Positions 19,901 through 28,369 of a stretch of 64,000 bases of DNA are shown piece by piece. This DNA comes from Trichomonas vaginalis G3 (Eukaryota > Parabasalia > Trichomonadida > Trichomonadidae). The stretch is from the NCBI RefSeq assembly GCF_026262505.1, contig NC_067205.1:8990001-9054000 (forward strand). The letters are read 5' to 3'. Position 1 is the stretch's first letter. The number at the start of each line of letters is the position of its first letter. A program made the position numbers and the translations under genes. Below the pieces are notes generated by a model that saw only the letters and a program-made list of their open reading frames with translations, did no database searches and was not told the origin of the DNA.

Positions 19901-20748
19901 ATGCTTTCAATAGAAAAAGAAAATTCAAGAGTTGCTACAACTAAACCATTAGATGAACTTTTTACTAATGTCGGTCAAAAGTTTGAGACAAAGACCGTAA
20001 AGCATGAAGGCTATTGTTTTGACTACCCATTAAGATGGCTAAGAGACCCATCTGTCACAAAAGCTATTGGCTTTCGTAGAATGAAGTTTGTGTCTGTAGA
20101 AGATAAAAGTTTTCCATTTATTGTAAGGTTTCATATAGATTATATATCTGAAGGGAAACGAAAAATGTGGGAAGAAATTGAGCTAATACAAGTTGACCTT
20201 TCATCTTCTCTACAGACTGCGTTAAAAAATATAGAAGATAAAATAAATTCATGTTATGCAAAATATGCTGATGAATATGCAAATACCGAGAGCACACTTT
20301 ATGTGAGAATTGTATATGACAAACAAAATTCACAAGTGTCATTTCAAATCTACGAAGACAATCCAAAGAAAGACAACAAATATATACAGAATTCACTGCA
20401 ATGTCATGGTATTATTTGCAAAGAATGTTAAATCAGAAAGTCGAACTTCCTTTAGCAAATATTTACAGTCGATATGCAAGAGATGAACCATATTTATTTA
20501 AAGATGTTTTCGACCCAGCTGCTATTATTGTTCATGCTTCATTTTCTGGCGCCCAAAACTCTTTCTTATGCTTGGCAAATGACTTTTACGAAAAACCTAC
20601 AAAGTTATACGAACCACCAAGTGGAAGTATTTCAGACTTTCAAGTATGGTTTACTACAGATGGAAGAAAAAGAATAATTCCATTATACCATGCGTTTTAC
20701 TTAGAACTTAGTTTCATATACAACTACTATCGAACGGTAAAAATATAA
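19901..20748 (+). pseudogene. Maverick paralogue-family protein, first member
   Basis: Two overlapping frames in one direction. The first starts MLSIEKENSRVATTKPLDEL and has FDYPLRWLRDPSVTKAIGFRR. The second carries the family C-terminal block (VFDP, HASFSGAQNSFLCLANDF, YEPPS, SDFQVWFTT, FYLELSFIYNYY). The paralogue is at 14620-15478. The function is unknown. Fossil with about one break. Confidence 0.6.
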
Positions 20749-20752
20749 TTTT

Positions 20753-20995
20753 TTAATACGGTTGAGGTGTTGGATTTGGTTGCCAACTAGACTGTGGTGC
20801 AGGTTCAGGCTGTTGTATAACAGGAGCTTGTTCTTCTGGTTCAGGGTCTTTAGGTATAATACCAACAAACTGACCTACTCTTTTACCAATATTTTTGACT
20901 CCGTTCCAAATTCCTCTTCCTACGGTTTTTATTCCATTCCATATACCTCTTCCAACATTTCGAAAGAAGTTTCCTATCTTACTGAAGAAACCCAT
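20753..20995 (-). CDS. Amphipathic small protein (Maverick), 80 residues
   Basis: MGFFSKIGNFFRNVGRGIW, then tandem VGRGIWNGIK / VGRGIWNGVKN, then a proline/glutamine-rich tail. Looks whole. The Gly-2 context could allow N-myristoylation, but no test is possible here. It sits 4 bp from the end of the convergent paralogue gene. Confidence 0.65.
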   Translation of the reverse strand: MGFFSKIGNFFRNVGRGIWNGIKTVGRGIWNGVKNIGKRVGQFVGIIPKDPEPEEQAPVIQQPEPAPQSSWQPNPTPQPY

Positions 20996-21013
20996 TTTAC
21001 TATATGTAAAAAT

Positions 21014-21376
21014 CTAATGTCCGCCTAGTCTCTTACGTTTCCTGTTGAGTTCCATAGCATTCTTTAACTGGAGCTCATACATTCTGTTTCTCCTCTGGTA
21101 GAAAACATATTCTGGGTCAACTCCTGTGTTCGCGTCATCTGCATAAAGTTGTTTATATCCCACTTCAGGGTTTGTATAAAACTCTTTCCATCTCATATTT
21201 GCATACCATGGTGGCAAACCTAACGCAGCGTCATTTGACATGGCAGTTTGCATTTGTACATCTGTTGGCACTTGACCATAGTTTGCCATTGCAGTTTGTA
21301 TTCTAACTTCATTTGGAATATTCTCTGGGTTTGGTTGTCCAGGTTGCTGTGCATTCGCTAAGTTCTGTGCGTCCAT
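21014..21376 (-). CDS. Maverick 120-residue protein
   Basis: Identical in protein sequence to 827-1189. It has an N/Q/P-rich N-terminus with duplicated (R/M)QTAM units, a WYANMRWKEFY centre and a basic NRKRKRLGGH C-terminus. Looks whole. The start is preceded by TTTTTATCTAATATTAA. The function is unknown. Confidence 0.7.
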   Translation of the reverse strand: MDAQNLANAQQPGQPNPENIPNEVRIQTAMANYGQVPTDVQMQTAMSNDAALGLPPWYANMRWKEFYTNPEVGYKQLYADDANTGVDPEYVFYQRRNRMYELQLKNAMELNRKRKRLGGH

Positions 21377-21399
21377 TTAATATTAGATAAAAATATCTC

Positions 21400-21531
21400 T
21401 TACGAGTACATATACTGAACATTTGCAGGCATTGGTTCATCTTCATATTCTCTGTACTTTTCTGCCACGTCAAATAAATAAATGACACAATGGAAAAAAC
21501 CTAAAACAAGTAGTCCCATTTCAAACCACAT
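21400..21531 (-). CDS. 43-residue single-pass membrane microprotein
   Basis: Starts MWFEMGLLVLGFFHCVIYLF, a clear hydrophobic segment, then an acidic/aromatic tail (DVAEKYREYEDEPMPANVQY). It overlaps the end of the methyltransferase gene by about 31 nt in another frame, and is conserved with one change at 672-803. Probably a small membrane protein of the element. Confidence 0.55.
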   Translation of the reverse strand: MWFEMGLLVLGFFHCVIYLFDVAEKYREYEDEPMPANVQYMYS

Positions 21532-22334
21532 TTACTTACTAATAAAATTTCTTTGTTATGACACTTTCTCCAGTTTATAGGACCTCTCTCATATTCTATC
21601 TTGTCATATATAAACTCATAGTCATGTATGTCCTCTAACCATCTCATAACGGTTTCCAAACCACTTTTATCGGATGTAAAGTAAAAGCATGGATGGTTAT
21701 GTAAAACGTCTAAAGTTTCTAAAGAGTCTCTCAAAGTCCAGTCTACTTGGTATTGAAAATCCCATGTGTTATAGAACGGCGGGTCCACTATAAAGAAAAC
21801 ATTTTCCTTGTCTTTATATTTTTCATACAAATCTGTCCAATGACATCTCACAAACTCTATACCCTCAATATATTTATCTATGTCCTCTTTGAAAACATTT
21901 GTATAGTTAAGATATAAAACTTTTGACATAAGTGTTTCAATGTCATGAACTCTTATAGCACCACTATATAATAGTCTAGCAGATATACTATTCCAGTCTA
22001 TATATTCTGCTTTTTTCAAAACCTCTCTCACAATATTTTTGTTATCTAATGGTATACGTTCCATCTTACCTATAGGTATCTTTTCTTTTAACTCTTTCAA
22101 TATATTGTTTGTGTCTGGTATATGTTTGAGACGGTCCATATAGTTGTCGAAGTCATTGCATATAATCTTTGAGTCTGGGAATATTATATGGCACAAATGG
22201 GATATATAGAAACTTCCACCGAACAAATCTACAAATGTTAGACCATTCGGTAGTTTCTTAAGTTCTCTCAATATAATATCTTTACATTTACTCTTATTTC
22301 CAAAGAACGGTAACGGTGGTTTTGTAAAATTCAT
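21501..22334 (-). CDS. DNA N6-adenine methyltransferase (Dam-like), Maverick
   Basis: A 277-residue frame that looks whole. The N-terminus MNFTKPPLPFFGNKSKCKD matches the Dam/M.DpnIIA SAM-binding start (PPxxGxKxK), then TFVDLFGGSFYISH (motif I-like FxDLFxGG), and the catalytic motif IV DPPFYNTWDFQY at about residue 180. It would methylate adenine in DNA, possibly marking element DNA. It is the gene nearest the terminal repeat. The family is common in prokaryotes and their viruses. Confidence 0.85.
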   Translation of the reverse strand: MNFTKPPLPFFGNKSKCKDIILRELKKLPNGLTFVDLFGGSFYISHLCHIIFPDSKIICNDFDNYMDRLKHIPDTNNILKELKEKIPIGKMERIPLDNKNIVREVLKKAEYIDWNSISARLLYSGAIRVHDIETLMSKVLYLNYTNVFKEDIDKYIEGIEFVRCHWTDLYEKYKDKENVFFIVDPPFYNTWDFQYQVDWTLRDSLETLDVLHNHPCFYFTSDKSGLETVMRWLEDIHDYEFIYDKIEYERGPINWRKCHNKEILLVSKCGLKWDYLF

Positions 22335-22431
22335 TTATATATAATAATAAAAATGTTTTTCCCTGAAAAGTGACAGAAAAGTGACAAAACATGAAAACAT
22401 ATATAATTTGTGAAAAGCGACACATTATATA

Positions 22432-22536
22432 ATGTTTTCGACCCAGAAGAAGGCTTCTTCCCAGAAGCAATGGAGGAAGAAGAAGAGTCCTCCGAATAAA
22501 AACTTCATTTATACTAAACATCAACATCAGGGCTAG
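22432..22536 (+). CDS. 34-residue basic frame next to the terminal repeat
   Basis: MFSTQKKASSQKQWRKKKS then PPNKNFIYTKHQHQG. Very basic, like small virion core peptides, but unsupported by any second copy here. Upstream lie two copies of AAAAGTGACA, a motif also found before several host genes. It runs into the terminal repeat. Weak call. Confidence 0.2.
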   Translation: MFSTQKKASSQKQWRKKKSPPNKNFIYTKHQHQG

Positions 22537-22567
22537 AAGGCACGAAGTGCCTGGAAGCCCCACTACC
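22516..22567 (-). repeat. Maverick terminal inverted repeat (left element, right end)
   Basis: Reads, from the outside, GGTAGTGGGGCTTCCAGGCA then CTTCGTGCC and TAGCCC. The same sequence starts the right element at 47071. It contains a nested hairpin: GGCAC/GTGCC around TTC, inside GGGCT/AGCCC. A run of 22 T lies immediately outside (22568-22589). Confidence 0.85.
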
Positions 22568-22589
22568 TTTTTTTTTTTTTTTTTTTTTT
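22568..22589. repeat. Homopolymer T(22) outside the terminal repeat
   Basis: Twenty-two T between the Maverick end and host sequence. The duplicated host upstream region near 28540-28560 has no such run at the matching place, so the run probably came with the element. Confidence 0.8.
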
Positions 22590-22740
22590 ATAATTGTATA
22601 TTATAGTGTACATATGCTGTGTTTATCAATATTTCGTGATTTGAATCATTGAATAGTTTACAATTGTTCAGTTCCCTCAAAGCGATTTGTGAGAGATAAA
22701 AATTTTGAGAATTGTTAAAAACAAATTGAGAGATAAAGAA

Positions 22741-22763
22741 AACAAATCATTTTTCATCTAGAC
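22741..22763 (+). promoter_or_regulatory. Initiator of MdaB copy 1
   Basis: TCATTTTTCATCTAGAC before the ATG fits the trichomonad initiator TCAYTWYTCAT. The A at 22749 would be +1, giving a 15-nt leader. The same element precedes the copies at 28369 and 28799. Confidence 0.7.
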
Positions 22764-23351
22764 ATGAGTCTTAAGTCAGCAAAGGTTCTCATCCTGAACG
22801 CAAGTTTCAACTTCTTACACTCAGGAGGAAAGTTGAACACATCTCTCACAGAAGAAGCGAAAAAGTATCTTGAGTCTAAAGGTCACGAAGTCAAAGTCAC
22901 TAACATGGCCGAAGGCTACAACATCGAAGAAGAAGTCTCCAAGATCATGTGGTCTGACGTTGTCATCCTTCAGACACCAGGTTGGTGGATGGGTCTTCCA
23001 TGGGGTGCTAAGAAATACATCGACGAAGTTTTCGCACATGGTGTCATGTACAGGAATGACGGTCGCACAAGAAAAGATCCAAGCAAGAAGTATGGCAGCG
23101 GCGGTCTTTGCCAAGGAAGATACATCATGATATCTTCTACATGGAATGCACCAGAAGAATCATTCGACGATCCTTCTCAGTTCTTCGAAGGACGCCACGC
23201 AGAAGGTGTCTGGTTCAACGTGTACAAAGCTTTCGAGTTCTGTGGATTCGAGAAGCTGAAACCTGTCACATTCCACGACGTCATGAAGATGCCGGACTTC
23301 AACATGTACATCGAACACCTTCATCAACACTTAGACAATGTTTTCGTTTAA
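22764..23351 (+). CDS. mdaB: MdaB-type NADPH:quinone reductase, copy 1
   Basis: A 195-residue flavodoxin-fold enzyme of the MdaB / NAD(P)H dehydrogenase (quinone) family, reducing quinones by two electrons with FAD. The E. coli-type signatures are clear: SGGKLNTSLTEEA near residues 20-32, WSDVVILQTPGWWMGLPWGA (about 73-92), KKYIDEVF, DGRTRKDPSKKYGSGGL (about 104-120), TWNAPEE and MKMPD. Length matches bacterial MdaB (about 193). It differs from copies 2 and 3 at a few residues (NAS versus NAG; FEFCGFE versus FKFCGFQ). Likely of bacterial origin by transfer; in this microaerophile it could detoxify quinones or oxygen stress. Confidence 0.88.
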   Translation: MSLKSAKVLILNASFNFLHSGGKLNTSLTEEAKKYLESKGHEVKVTNMAEGYNIEEEVSKIMWSDVVILQTPGWWMGLPWGAKKYIDEVFAHGVMYRNDGRTRKDPSKKYGSGGLCQGRYIMISSTWNAPEESFDDPSQFFEGRHAEGVWFNVYKAFEFCGFEKLKPVTFHDVMKMPDFNMYIEHLHQHLDNVFV

Positions 23352-23706
23352 AATAAATATTAGATTTTATAAATTTTTCTTTTTAATCATATTTATCAAA
23401 TATGTTTGCCATAGTCATACCATTATTCGATATCGTTCTATTCTAAAGATTGTCCTCTCAAAAACTTCAATCAAATTTTATGCACTTTATCTATATTTAT
23501 TCAGATTATATCTTAACTGCTCAAATAAATTCAATAATGACGACTCAGTAAGCTGAAATTCAAGAACAAATCTAGAATCTCATCAAACCTTTGTCCCAAT
23601 AAAGCAGAAATGGTACAATTAAATTATTTGCTTCATTTTATATCAAATGGGTGTGATTTTTCAGTTATTTATCATTCAATCTTGAGAAATTTTGCAAGGG
23701 ATCCAT
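23352..23706. other. Intergenic, AT-rich, no feature seen
   Basis: The stop codon of the reductase runs into TTTAAAATAAA, a likely poly(A) signal. Nothing else is recognised before the Rab promoter region. Confidence 0.6.
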
Positions 23707-23717
23707 AAAAGTGACAA
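23707..23717 (+). promoter_or_regulatory. AAAAGTGACAA motif upstream of the Rab gene
   Basis: The same 11-mer lies before the Rho gene (36925-36935) and the coiled-coil gene (32080-32090, minus strand), each within 25 nt of the ATG and none with an obvious initiator. Confidence 0.4.
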
Positions 23718-23733
23718 CTTTTCTGGCGACTAA

Positions 23734-24291
23734 ATGAAAAGGATTCGTGGCGTTTTATGCGGCGAAGCTTCAGTCGGAAAAAGCGCCCTTCTCAGATGCT
23801 TTTCTAACCAACCATTCCAAGAAAATCTTACATCAACTATTGCAGGCGCATTTTTTTCAAAAATAATTACGGTACACGATGAGCAAGTTAGCGTTGAAAT
23901 ATGGGATACAGCAGGATCCGAAAGATATCACTCAGTTATACCTTCCTTTTTCAGAAACGCGTCAGCTATTGCTATAATTTACGATATTACTAACAGAGAT
24001 AGTTTCTTAAATCTGAAATTTTGGCACGAGTTTGCTCAAATGAACGCGCCTCCAGGCACTCCGATTTTTGTTGTTGGAAATAAAGTTGATCTTGATGCGA
24101 AAAGAACTGTTTCTTACCAAGAAGGAAAGCAATACATGCAATATATTGAGGCTGCAGCTTTCCTCGAGACTTCTGCTAAAACAGGAGAAGCTGTTGACGG
24201 ACTTTTTGTAATGTTTGCGAACGCTGATGGAACGATTACGCCTGAAGGCTTTGCTCCAAGTGTTAGGAGAGAAAAGCGTGGTTGCTGTTAG
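23734..24291 (+). CDS. Rab-family small GTPase
   Basis: A 185-residue protein with all G motifs: P-loop GEASVGKS (10-17), switch I Thr in TSTIAGAF (33-40), DTAGSE (58-63), GNKVD (115-119) and ETSAK (145-149). It ends in a double cysteine (GCC) for geranylgeranylation. Rab GTPases direct vesicle traffic, and trichomonads have very large Rab families. The DTAGSERYHS switch II is Rab5-like, but the subfamily cannot be fixed from this sequence alone. Confidence 0.92.
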   Translation: MKRIRGVLCGEASVGKSALLRCFSNQPFQENLTSTIAGAFFSKIITVHDEQVSVEIWDTAGSERYHSVIPSFFRNASAIAIIYDITNRDSFLNLKFWHEFAQMNAPPGTPIFVVGNKVDLDAKRTVSYQEGKQYMQYIEAAAFLETSAKTGEAVDGLFVMFANADGTITPEGFAPSVRREKRGCC

Positions 24292-24689
24292 ATAATATCA
24301 ATTTGAAAAAGTATATTTTTTTGTGTTAATTAAATCTACTATCGTTTCCTTGATTACTATTTTCTAACTTACACAGATGTTAGAATATCTGAATTCAAAA
24401 GCTTTACTCAATGATTTGAAAAATTCAATGGAATTTATCAATCTCGTTGAAAATAGCATTGAATTATTGGTTAATAATTGTTGAAAAGTCTTAAAAATGG
24501 AATATATTGATAGTAAATCATTTATTTTAAATGAAACTAAATATTTTTATTTGTATCAAGGCTTATATTCCAAAAGGAATCGTCAGCAAGCAATTATGTC
24601 ACTTCTGCATAAAAGAATGAACCAATAACTTCTCTCTATTTCGGTCAAAATCTTCAAAAAGGAACAAATAACATCAAAAAAGCAAAAAA
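24292..24689. other. Intergenic, AT-rich
   Basis: No gene is seen. The right edge holds the oligo-T (on the minus strand) that would stop Pol III after the tRNA gene. Confidence 0.6.
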
Positions 24690-24771
24690 CGACACGAACC
24701 AGATTTGAACTGATGCGGGACAAGCCCATGGGGACTCTAATCCCACGCCTTAACCACTCGGCCATCGTGCC
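24690..24771 (-). tRNA. tRNA-Ser (anticodon AGA)
   Basis: An 82-nt class II tRNA. Acceptor GGCACGA pairs with TCGTGTC, and the discriminator is G. The A box region is TGGCCGAGTGGTTAAGG and the anticodon loop is TTAGAGT, giving AGA. The long variable arm is GGGCTTGTCCC and the T arm ATCAG/TTCAAAT/CTGGT. No intron. A T6 run follows at once for Pol III termination. The base at the bottom of the anticodon stem is an A-C mismatch in the raw sequence. Confidence 0.95.
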
Positions 24772-25099
24772 TTACATTTATTATATATAATCTATGATCT
24801 ATTAAGTTATTATTTAACATCATATCAAACTTCTGCATATTCCTTCATATAACATATTGATGTCCATAAGATTTTTAGTATTTATAGCTATTTGTTGTTT
24901 TATTATAGCATTCAAGAATGATAAAACTGAATTGTATTAAAATATTTTTGAATAATTCATAACATTTTATTTAAATTAACTAAAAGAAAGTAATACTTAC
25001 AAAATTATACAAATATATGAACATTGCAATAGTTCTGCAAAACAATTTTTGAGTAAATTTATAAATAATTTCATTCAATGTTGCAATAAGTAGAATCCA
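24772..25099. other. Intergenic, AT-rich
   Basis: No gene or clear motif is recognised. It includes the 5' flank of the tRNA and the 3' flank of the next, minus-strand gene. Confidence 0.5.
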
Positions 25100-26131
25100 T
25101 TAATGACGTAAAAAATTATCAAATCGCTTTAACCTACCTGATGAAAATCCATCATTCTGTGATTGAGGAGATGGAAAGTCAAATCCATTGCCGATATCTC
25201 CAATGGGGCTGCCAATAGGACTACTTACACCATTATCGAAGGATGAATTGAATTCTGCTGAGGGAGAATGGCCAATAGGACTCATATTTCCACTAGTTCC
25301 ACCAAATGAAGCATTTAGATCGTTAAAGTTTCCTGAATTCAGGCTAGTATTAAATGAACTTGAATTCAGTCCACTTCCAATAACCAAATTATCAAATACT
25401 CCACCAGGATTGAAATTTTGGAATTCTGCAAATCCCATTCCACCCTGCATAGCTCCAATTTCTGTATTTAATCCAGATCCAAATCCAAAGCCTTCTCCAG
25501 TTCCAATTCCACTTCCTAAACCTTGGTTTCCTCCAGATGTATCAACAGTATTTCCTACGTATTGTATATTTCCTATTTCTATTCCCCCTTGTGTATTTCC
25601 AAAGTCTGTATTTAATCCTGTACCAAATCCTAATCCTTCGCCTGTTCCGAGGCCAACTCCAAAGCCTGCTGCTCCAAAGCTATTTAAGCTCTCTCCGGCT
25701 GGAATATTTCCGTAATCAGTATTTAGACCGTTAAATGAAAAATTCATTCCTTGTTGGCCGAACATAAATTGTCCAAATTGATTGAATCCAAGTCCGTACC
25801 CCTGTCCAGATGAGGCACATATATTAAATTTGTCAAGTAATCCTGTTGTCGGAAGATCTCTTTCAATAGCGTATAATGACTTCTTTTCTGGATCGTAATT
25901 TAATAATTTTGAGGAGTTTGGTAATTTTGCATTTGCAAATCGTGTTTTTTGTTTTGTTTCTTTTAGGATTTCATTATTTATCTTTTTTCTGTTTCCTGCT
26001 TTCTTAAAAATGTTCTTCCTAAATGCTGCTTCTTCTGAATTTTCGATACCAACATCAGCGACCGATCTTTTCTGTAACTTGCTTTTGGATTTCCTCATTT
26101 GTAAACGTATACTTAAAATTGATTGTTTCAT
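25100..26131 (-). CDS. Basic N-terminus, FG/GLG-repeat protein
   Basis: 343 residues. Residues 1-105 are basic and helical (RKSKSKLQKRS, FRKNIFKKAGNRKKINNEIL). Residues about 106-340 are low-complexity, rich in G, F, N and S, with imperfect repeats around GLGTGEGLGFGTGLNTDFGN and many FG pairs, ending SGRLKRFDNFLRH. Nucleoporin-like FG content is visible, but the spacing is not that of a known FG Nup. It could also be a secreted or phase-separating protein. The function is not assigned. Confidence 0.65.
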   Translation of the reverse strand: MKQSILSIRLQMRKSKSKLQKRSVADVGIENSEEAAFRKNIFKKAGNRKKINNEILKETKQKTRFANAKLPNSSKLLNYDPEKKSLYAIERDLPTTGLLDKFNICASSGQGYGLGFNQFGQFMFGQQGMNFSFNGLNTDYGNIPAGESLNSFGAAGFGVGLGTGEGLGFGTGLNTDFGNTQGGIEIGNIQYVGNTVDTSGGNQGLGSGIGTGEGFGFGSGLNTEIGAMQGGMGFAEFQNFNPGGVFDNLVIGSGLNSSSFNTSLNSGNFNDLNASFGGTSGNMSPIGHSPSAEFNSSFDNGVSSPIGSPIGDIGNGFDFPSPQSQNDGFSSGRLKRFDNFLRH

Positions 26132-26459
26132 AATAGCATAACTATATAACTTAAATCATTTTTATTTGTTTTTGTTTCATGCGATTTCAACAAGTTTTTG
26201 AATTTGAAAAGGTTCAATTTATGCATAATTCCAAAAACATTGGTTTTGTTTGAATTAACACAAGTAAATAAAAGATTTTTCATCATTAATTATTAAAAAT
26301 ATTGGATATGAAAATCAATTTTCCGCAAATATTGGGTAAATAAGTAAAATTACTTATGATCCTAATAATTCATTAACTGGATAATTAAAATCTTTTGTTA
26401 AATGCAGATCGAGTTTACAAACAAAACTGAATCTAACGGCGAGAAAATTTCAAACGTAA
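26132..26459. promoter_or_regulatory. Divergent intergenic region with a TAACGG box
   Basis: AT-rich space between two divergent genes. CTAACGGCG at about 26433-26441, close to the right-hand start, resembles the Myb recognition elements (TAACGA) known from trichomonad promoters. Confidence 0.35.
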
Positions 26460-27530
26460 ATGGAAACACGTCCTAAAGTCCACGTGTGTTCATTAAGTTT
26501 AAGTGCACTTAAGGGAGTAAGTAGAGATCTTGAAAATACAATTCATCAATTGAATGGTACTAAGAATCTCTCAAAGGAAGACGCACAAAATTTACAATAT
26601 GAAGTCAATCGTCTTCGCTGGTGCGAATTATCAATGGAATACAATCAGCATCAGCAACTTCAATACATTTATCAATTCAATGGTGATAAAGCAGCAAATC
26701 CTGAATTTCGTAATATCAAACTTCGTTATGTACTCAAATTCTGGAAGAGAGAAAGACTGCGGCAGATTTGGCTTCAAGCCCAAGAAAAATTACTCAAGAA
26801 GAACATGGTTGAGAGAGTAAATAACAAAAATGACTACTACGTAAGGCAAAGAGCATTATTAGCTTCTAAATCATTCATCAAAGGATTAGATTTTTACACA
26901 GTACCTGTTGAAGATTTAGTTCCTATAGATTTACTCAATGTAATTGATTCATTCCAATGTCCAGCTTCAACATCGTTTGGATTTGAGAACCGTGATCATG
27001 CTTACTGTTTCTCCGATGCTGTTAAGGACTTCTCATCAGAAAATGAAACAAATGACACAATTGAAAGTAATACATTCGAAGCAAACTATCGTGAACAGTT
27101 TATTTCACGCGCTGTAGCTCCAGGTGGAGCTGTACCATTCAAAACTCGCAATCTCGACCTTGATGACGAATCATCCGACATTTTTGTCTTGGATTACGAT
27201 AATAAACCAGAATCTGTTAAGAATGAACCATCGATTGACTCAGAACCAGTCGTAGTTCCAGCCAGCGAAGGCAAAATTGAAGAAAAGAAGAAAGAAGAAG
27301 TTATTGAAGTTCAGCCACAAGAAGAAAAGCCTAAAGAAGAGCTGGTGAAAACACAAAAGCCAGAAACACCTGCTTCTTCCAAATCTATGTTTTCTAATCC
27401 AGTAATTTTAATTATTTTAGTTGCTGCGTTAGCCATTGCGGGTTTATTCATATTTAAGTTTGTTTTATCATCAGGAGATGCAGAATTGCCAACACCTTCT
27501 GTTAACGAAGGTCCTTTATGTCCTGAATAA
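26460..27530 (+). CDS. Helical protein with C-terminal membrane anchor
   Basis: 356 residues. The N-terminal 150 are helical and charged (DLENTIHQLNGTKNLSKEDA; LRYVLKFWKRERLRQIW), the middle is acidic, about 265-305 is K/E/P-rich (KIEEKKKEEVIEVQPQEEK), then a single hydrophobic segment PVILIILVAALAIAGLFIFK (about 313-332) and a short tail. No signal peptide is seen, so a tail-anchored-like topology with a cytosolic N-domain is inferred. No family is recognised. Confidence 0.7.
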   Translation: METRPKVHVCSLSLSALKGVSRDLENTIHQLNGTKNLSKEDAQNLQYEVNRLRWCELSMEYNQHQQLQYIYQFNGDKAANPEFRNIKLRYVLKFWKRERLRQIWLQAQEKLLKKNMVERVNNKNDYYVRQRALLASKSFIKGLDFYTVPVEDLVPIDLLNVIDSFQCPASTSFGFENRDHAYCFSDAVKDFSSENETNDTIESNTFEANYREQFISRAVAPGGAVPFKTRNLDLDDESSDIFVLDYDNKPESVKNEPSIDSEPVVVPASEGKIEEKKKEEVIEVQPQEEKPKEELVKTQKPETPASSKSMFSNPVILIILVAALAIAGLFIFKFVLSSGDAELPTPSVNEGPLCPE

Positions 27531-27781
27531 ATTGTTCAATGTAAATTATAAAGAAAATTATCTAAAAACTGTTTTTCCATCTGTATTTTTGCATCTTAAT
27601 ATGAAGTATGTTAATAACAAAAATCATTTCACTGTTATTTGTTGATTCAAAATTGAATTCAAGCTGAATAAGATAATATTGAAGATCTTTAATATGTGAA
27701 AATGGATAGAAATTGTTTGGGTGTGGATATGCTAAATGAATAAAAAGAGAATAATTGTTAAATAGATATATATGCTTTATT

Positions 27782-28369
27782 TTAAACGAAAACATTGTCT
27801 AAGTGTTGATGAAGATGTTCGATGTACATGTTGAAGTCCGGCATCTTCATGACATCGTGGAATGTGACAGGTTTCAGTTTCTGGAATCCACAGAATTTGA
27901 AAGCTTTGTACACGTTGAACCAGACACCTTCTGCGTGGCGTCCTTCGAAGAACTGAGAAGGATCGTCGAATGATTCTTCTGGTGCATTCCATGTAGAAGA
28001 TATCATGATGTATCTTCCTTGGCAAAGACCGCCGCTGCCATACTTCTTGCTTGGATCTTTTCTTGTGCGACCGTCATTCCTGTACATGACACCATGTGCG
28101 AAAACTTCGTCGATGTATTTCTTAGCACCCCATGGAAGACCCATCCACCAACCTGGTGTCTGAAGGATGACAACGTCAGACCACATGATCTTGGAGACTT
28201 CTTCTTCGATGTTGTAGCCTTCGGCCATGTTAGTGACTTTGACTTCGTGACCTTTAGACTCAAGATACTTTTTCGCTTCTTCTGTGAGAGATGTGTTCAA
28301 CTTTCCTCCTGAGTGTAAGAAGTTGAAACCTGCGTTCAGGATGAGAACCTTTGCTGACTTAAGACTCAT
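27782..28369 (-). CDS. mdaB: MdaB-type NADPH:quinone reductase, copy 2
   Basis: 195 residues, identical in protein sequence to copy 3 and nearly so to copy 1. Same MdaB signatures (PGWWMGLPWGA, DGRTRKDPSKKYGSGGL). It diverges from copy 3: the two genes and about 100 bp of upstream DNA form an inverted repeat around 28370-28798. Its upstream 170 bp also match copy 1 up to the point where the Maverick joins. Recent duplication or gene conversion is likely. Confidence 0.88.
   Translation of the reverse strand: MSLKSAKVLILNAGFNFLHSGGKLNTSLTEEAKKYLESKGHEVKVTNMAEGYNIEEEVSKIMWSDVVILQTPGWWMGLPWGAKKYIDEVFAHGVMYRNDGRTRKDPSKKYGSGGLCQGRYIMISSTWNAPEESFDDPSQFFEGRHAEGVWFNVYKAFKFCGFQKLKPVTFHDVMKMPDFNMYIEHLHQHLDNVFV

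Larger units (their letters stand above)
1..22567. mobile_element. Maverick/Polinton DNA (left), composite and broken
   Basis: A virus-like Maverick (Polinton) element region reaching a terminal inverted repeat at about 22516-22567. It carries the family's hallmark parts: retroviral-type integrase, A32-type packaging ATPase, jelly-roll capsid gene end, SF3 helicase, KilA-N proteins, HNH nuclease, adenine methyltransferase and a fibre-like protein. The first 5.2 kb are an inverted copy of the last 5.2 kb, meeting the rest at an assembly gap, so this may be two elements or a scaffolding join. The copy is young, since shared genes match the right-hand element almost exactly, but it is a fossil with probably well over a dozen breaks. 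No polymerase gene is seen in this part. Confidence 0.9.

Noticed and set aside
22821-23114. 97-residue antisense frames in all three MdaB genes
   Set aside because: They mirror the strong codon bias of the sense gene and have no start context or family.
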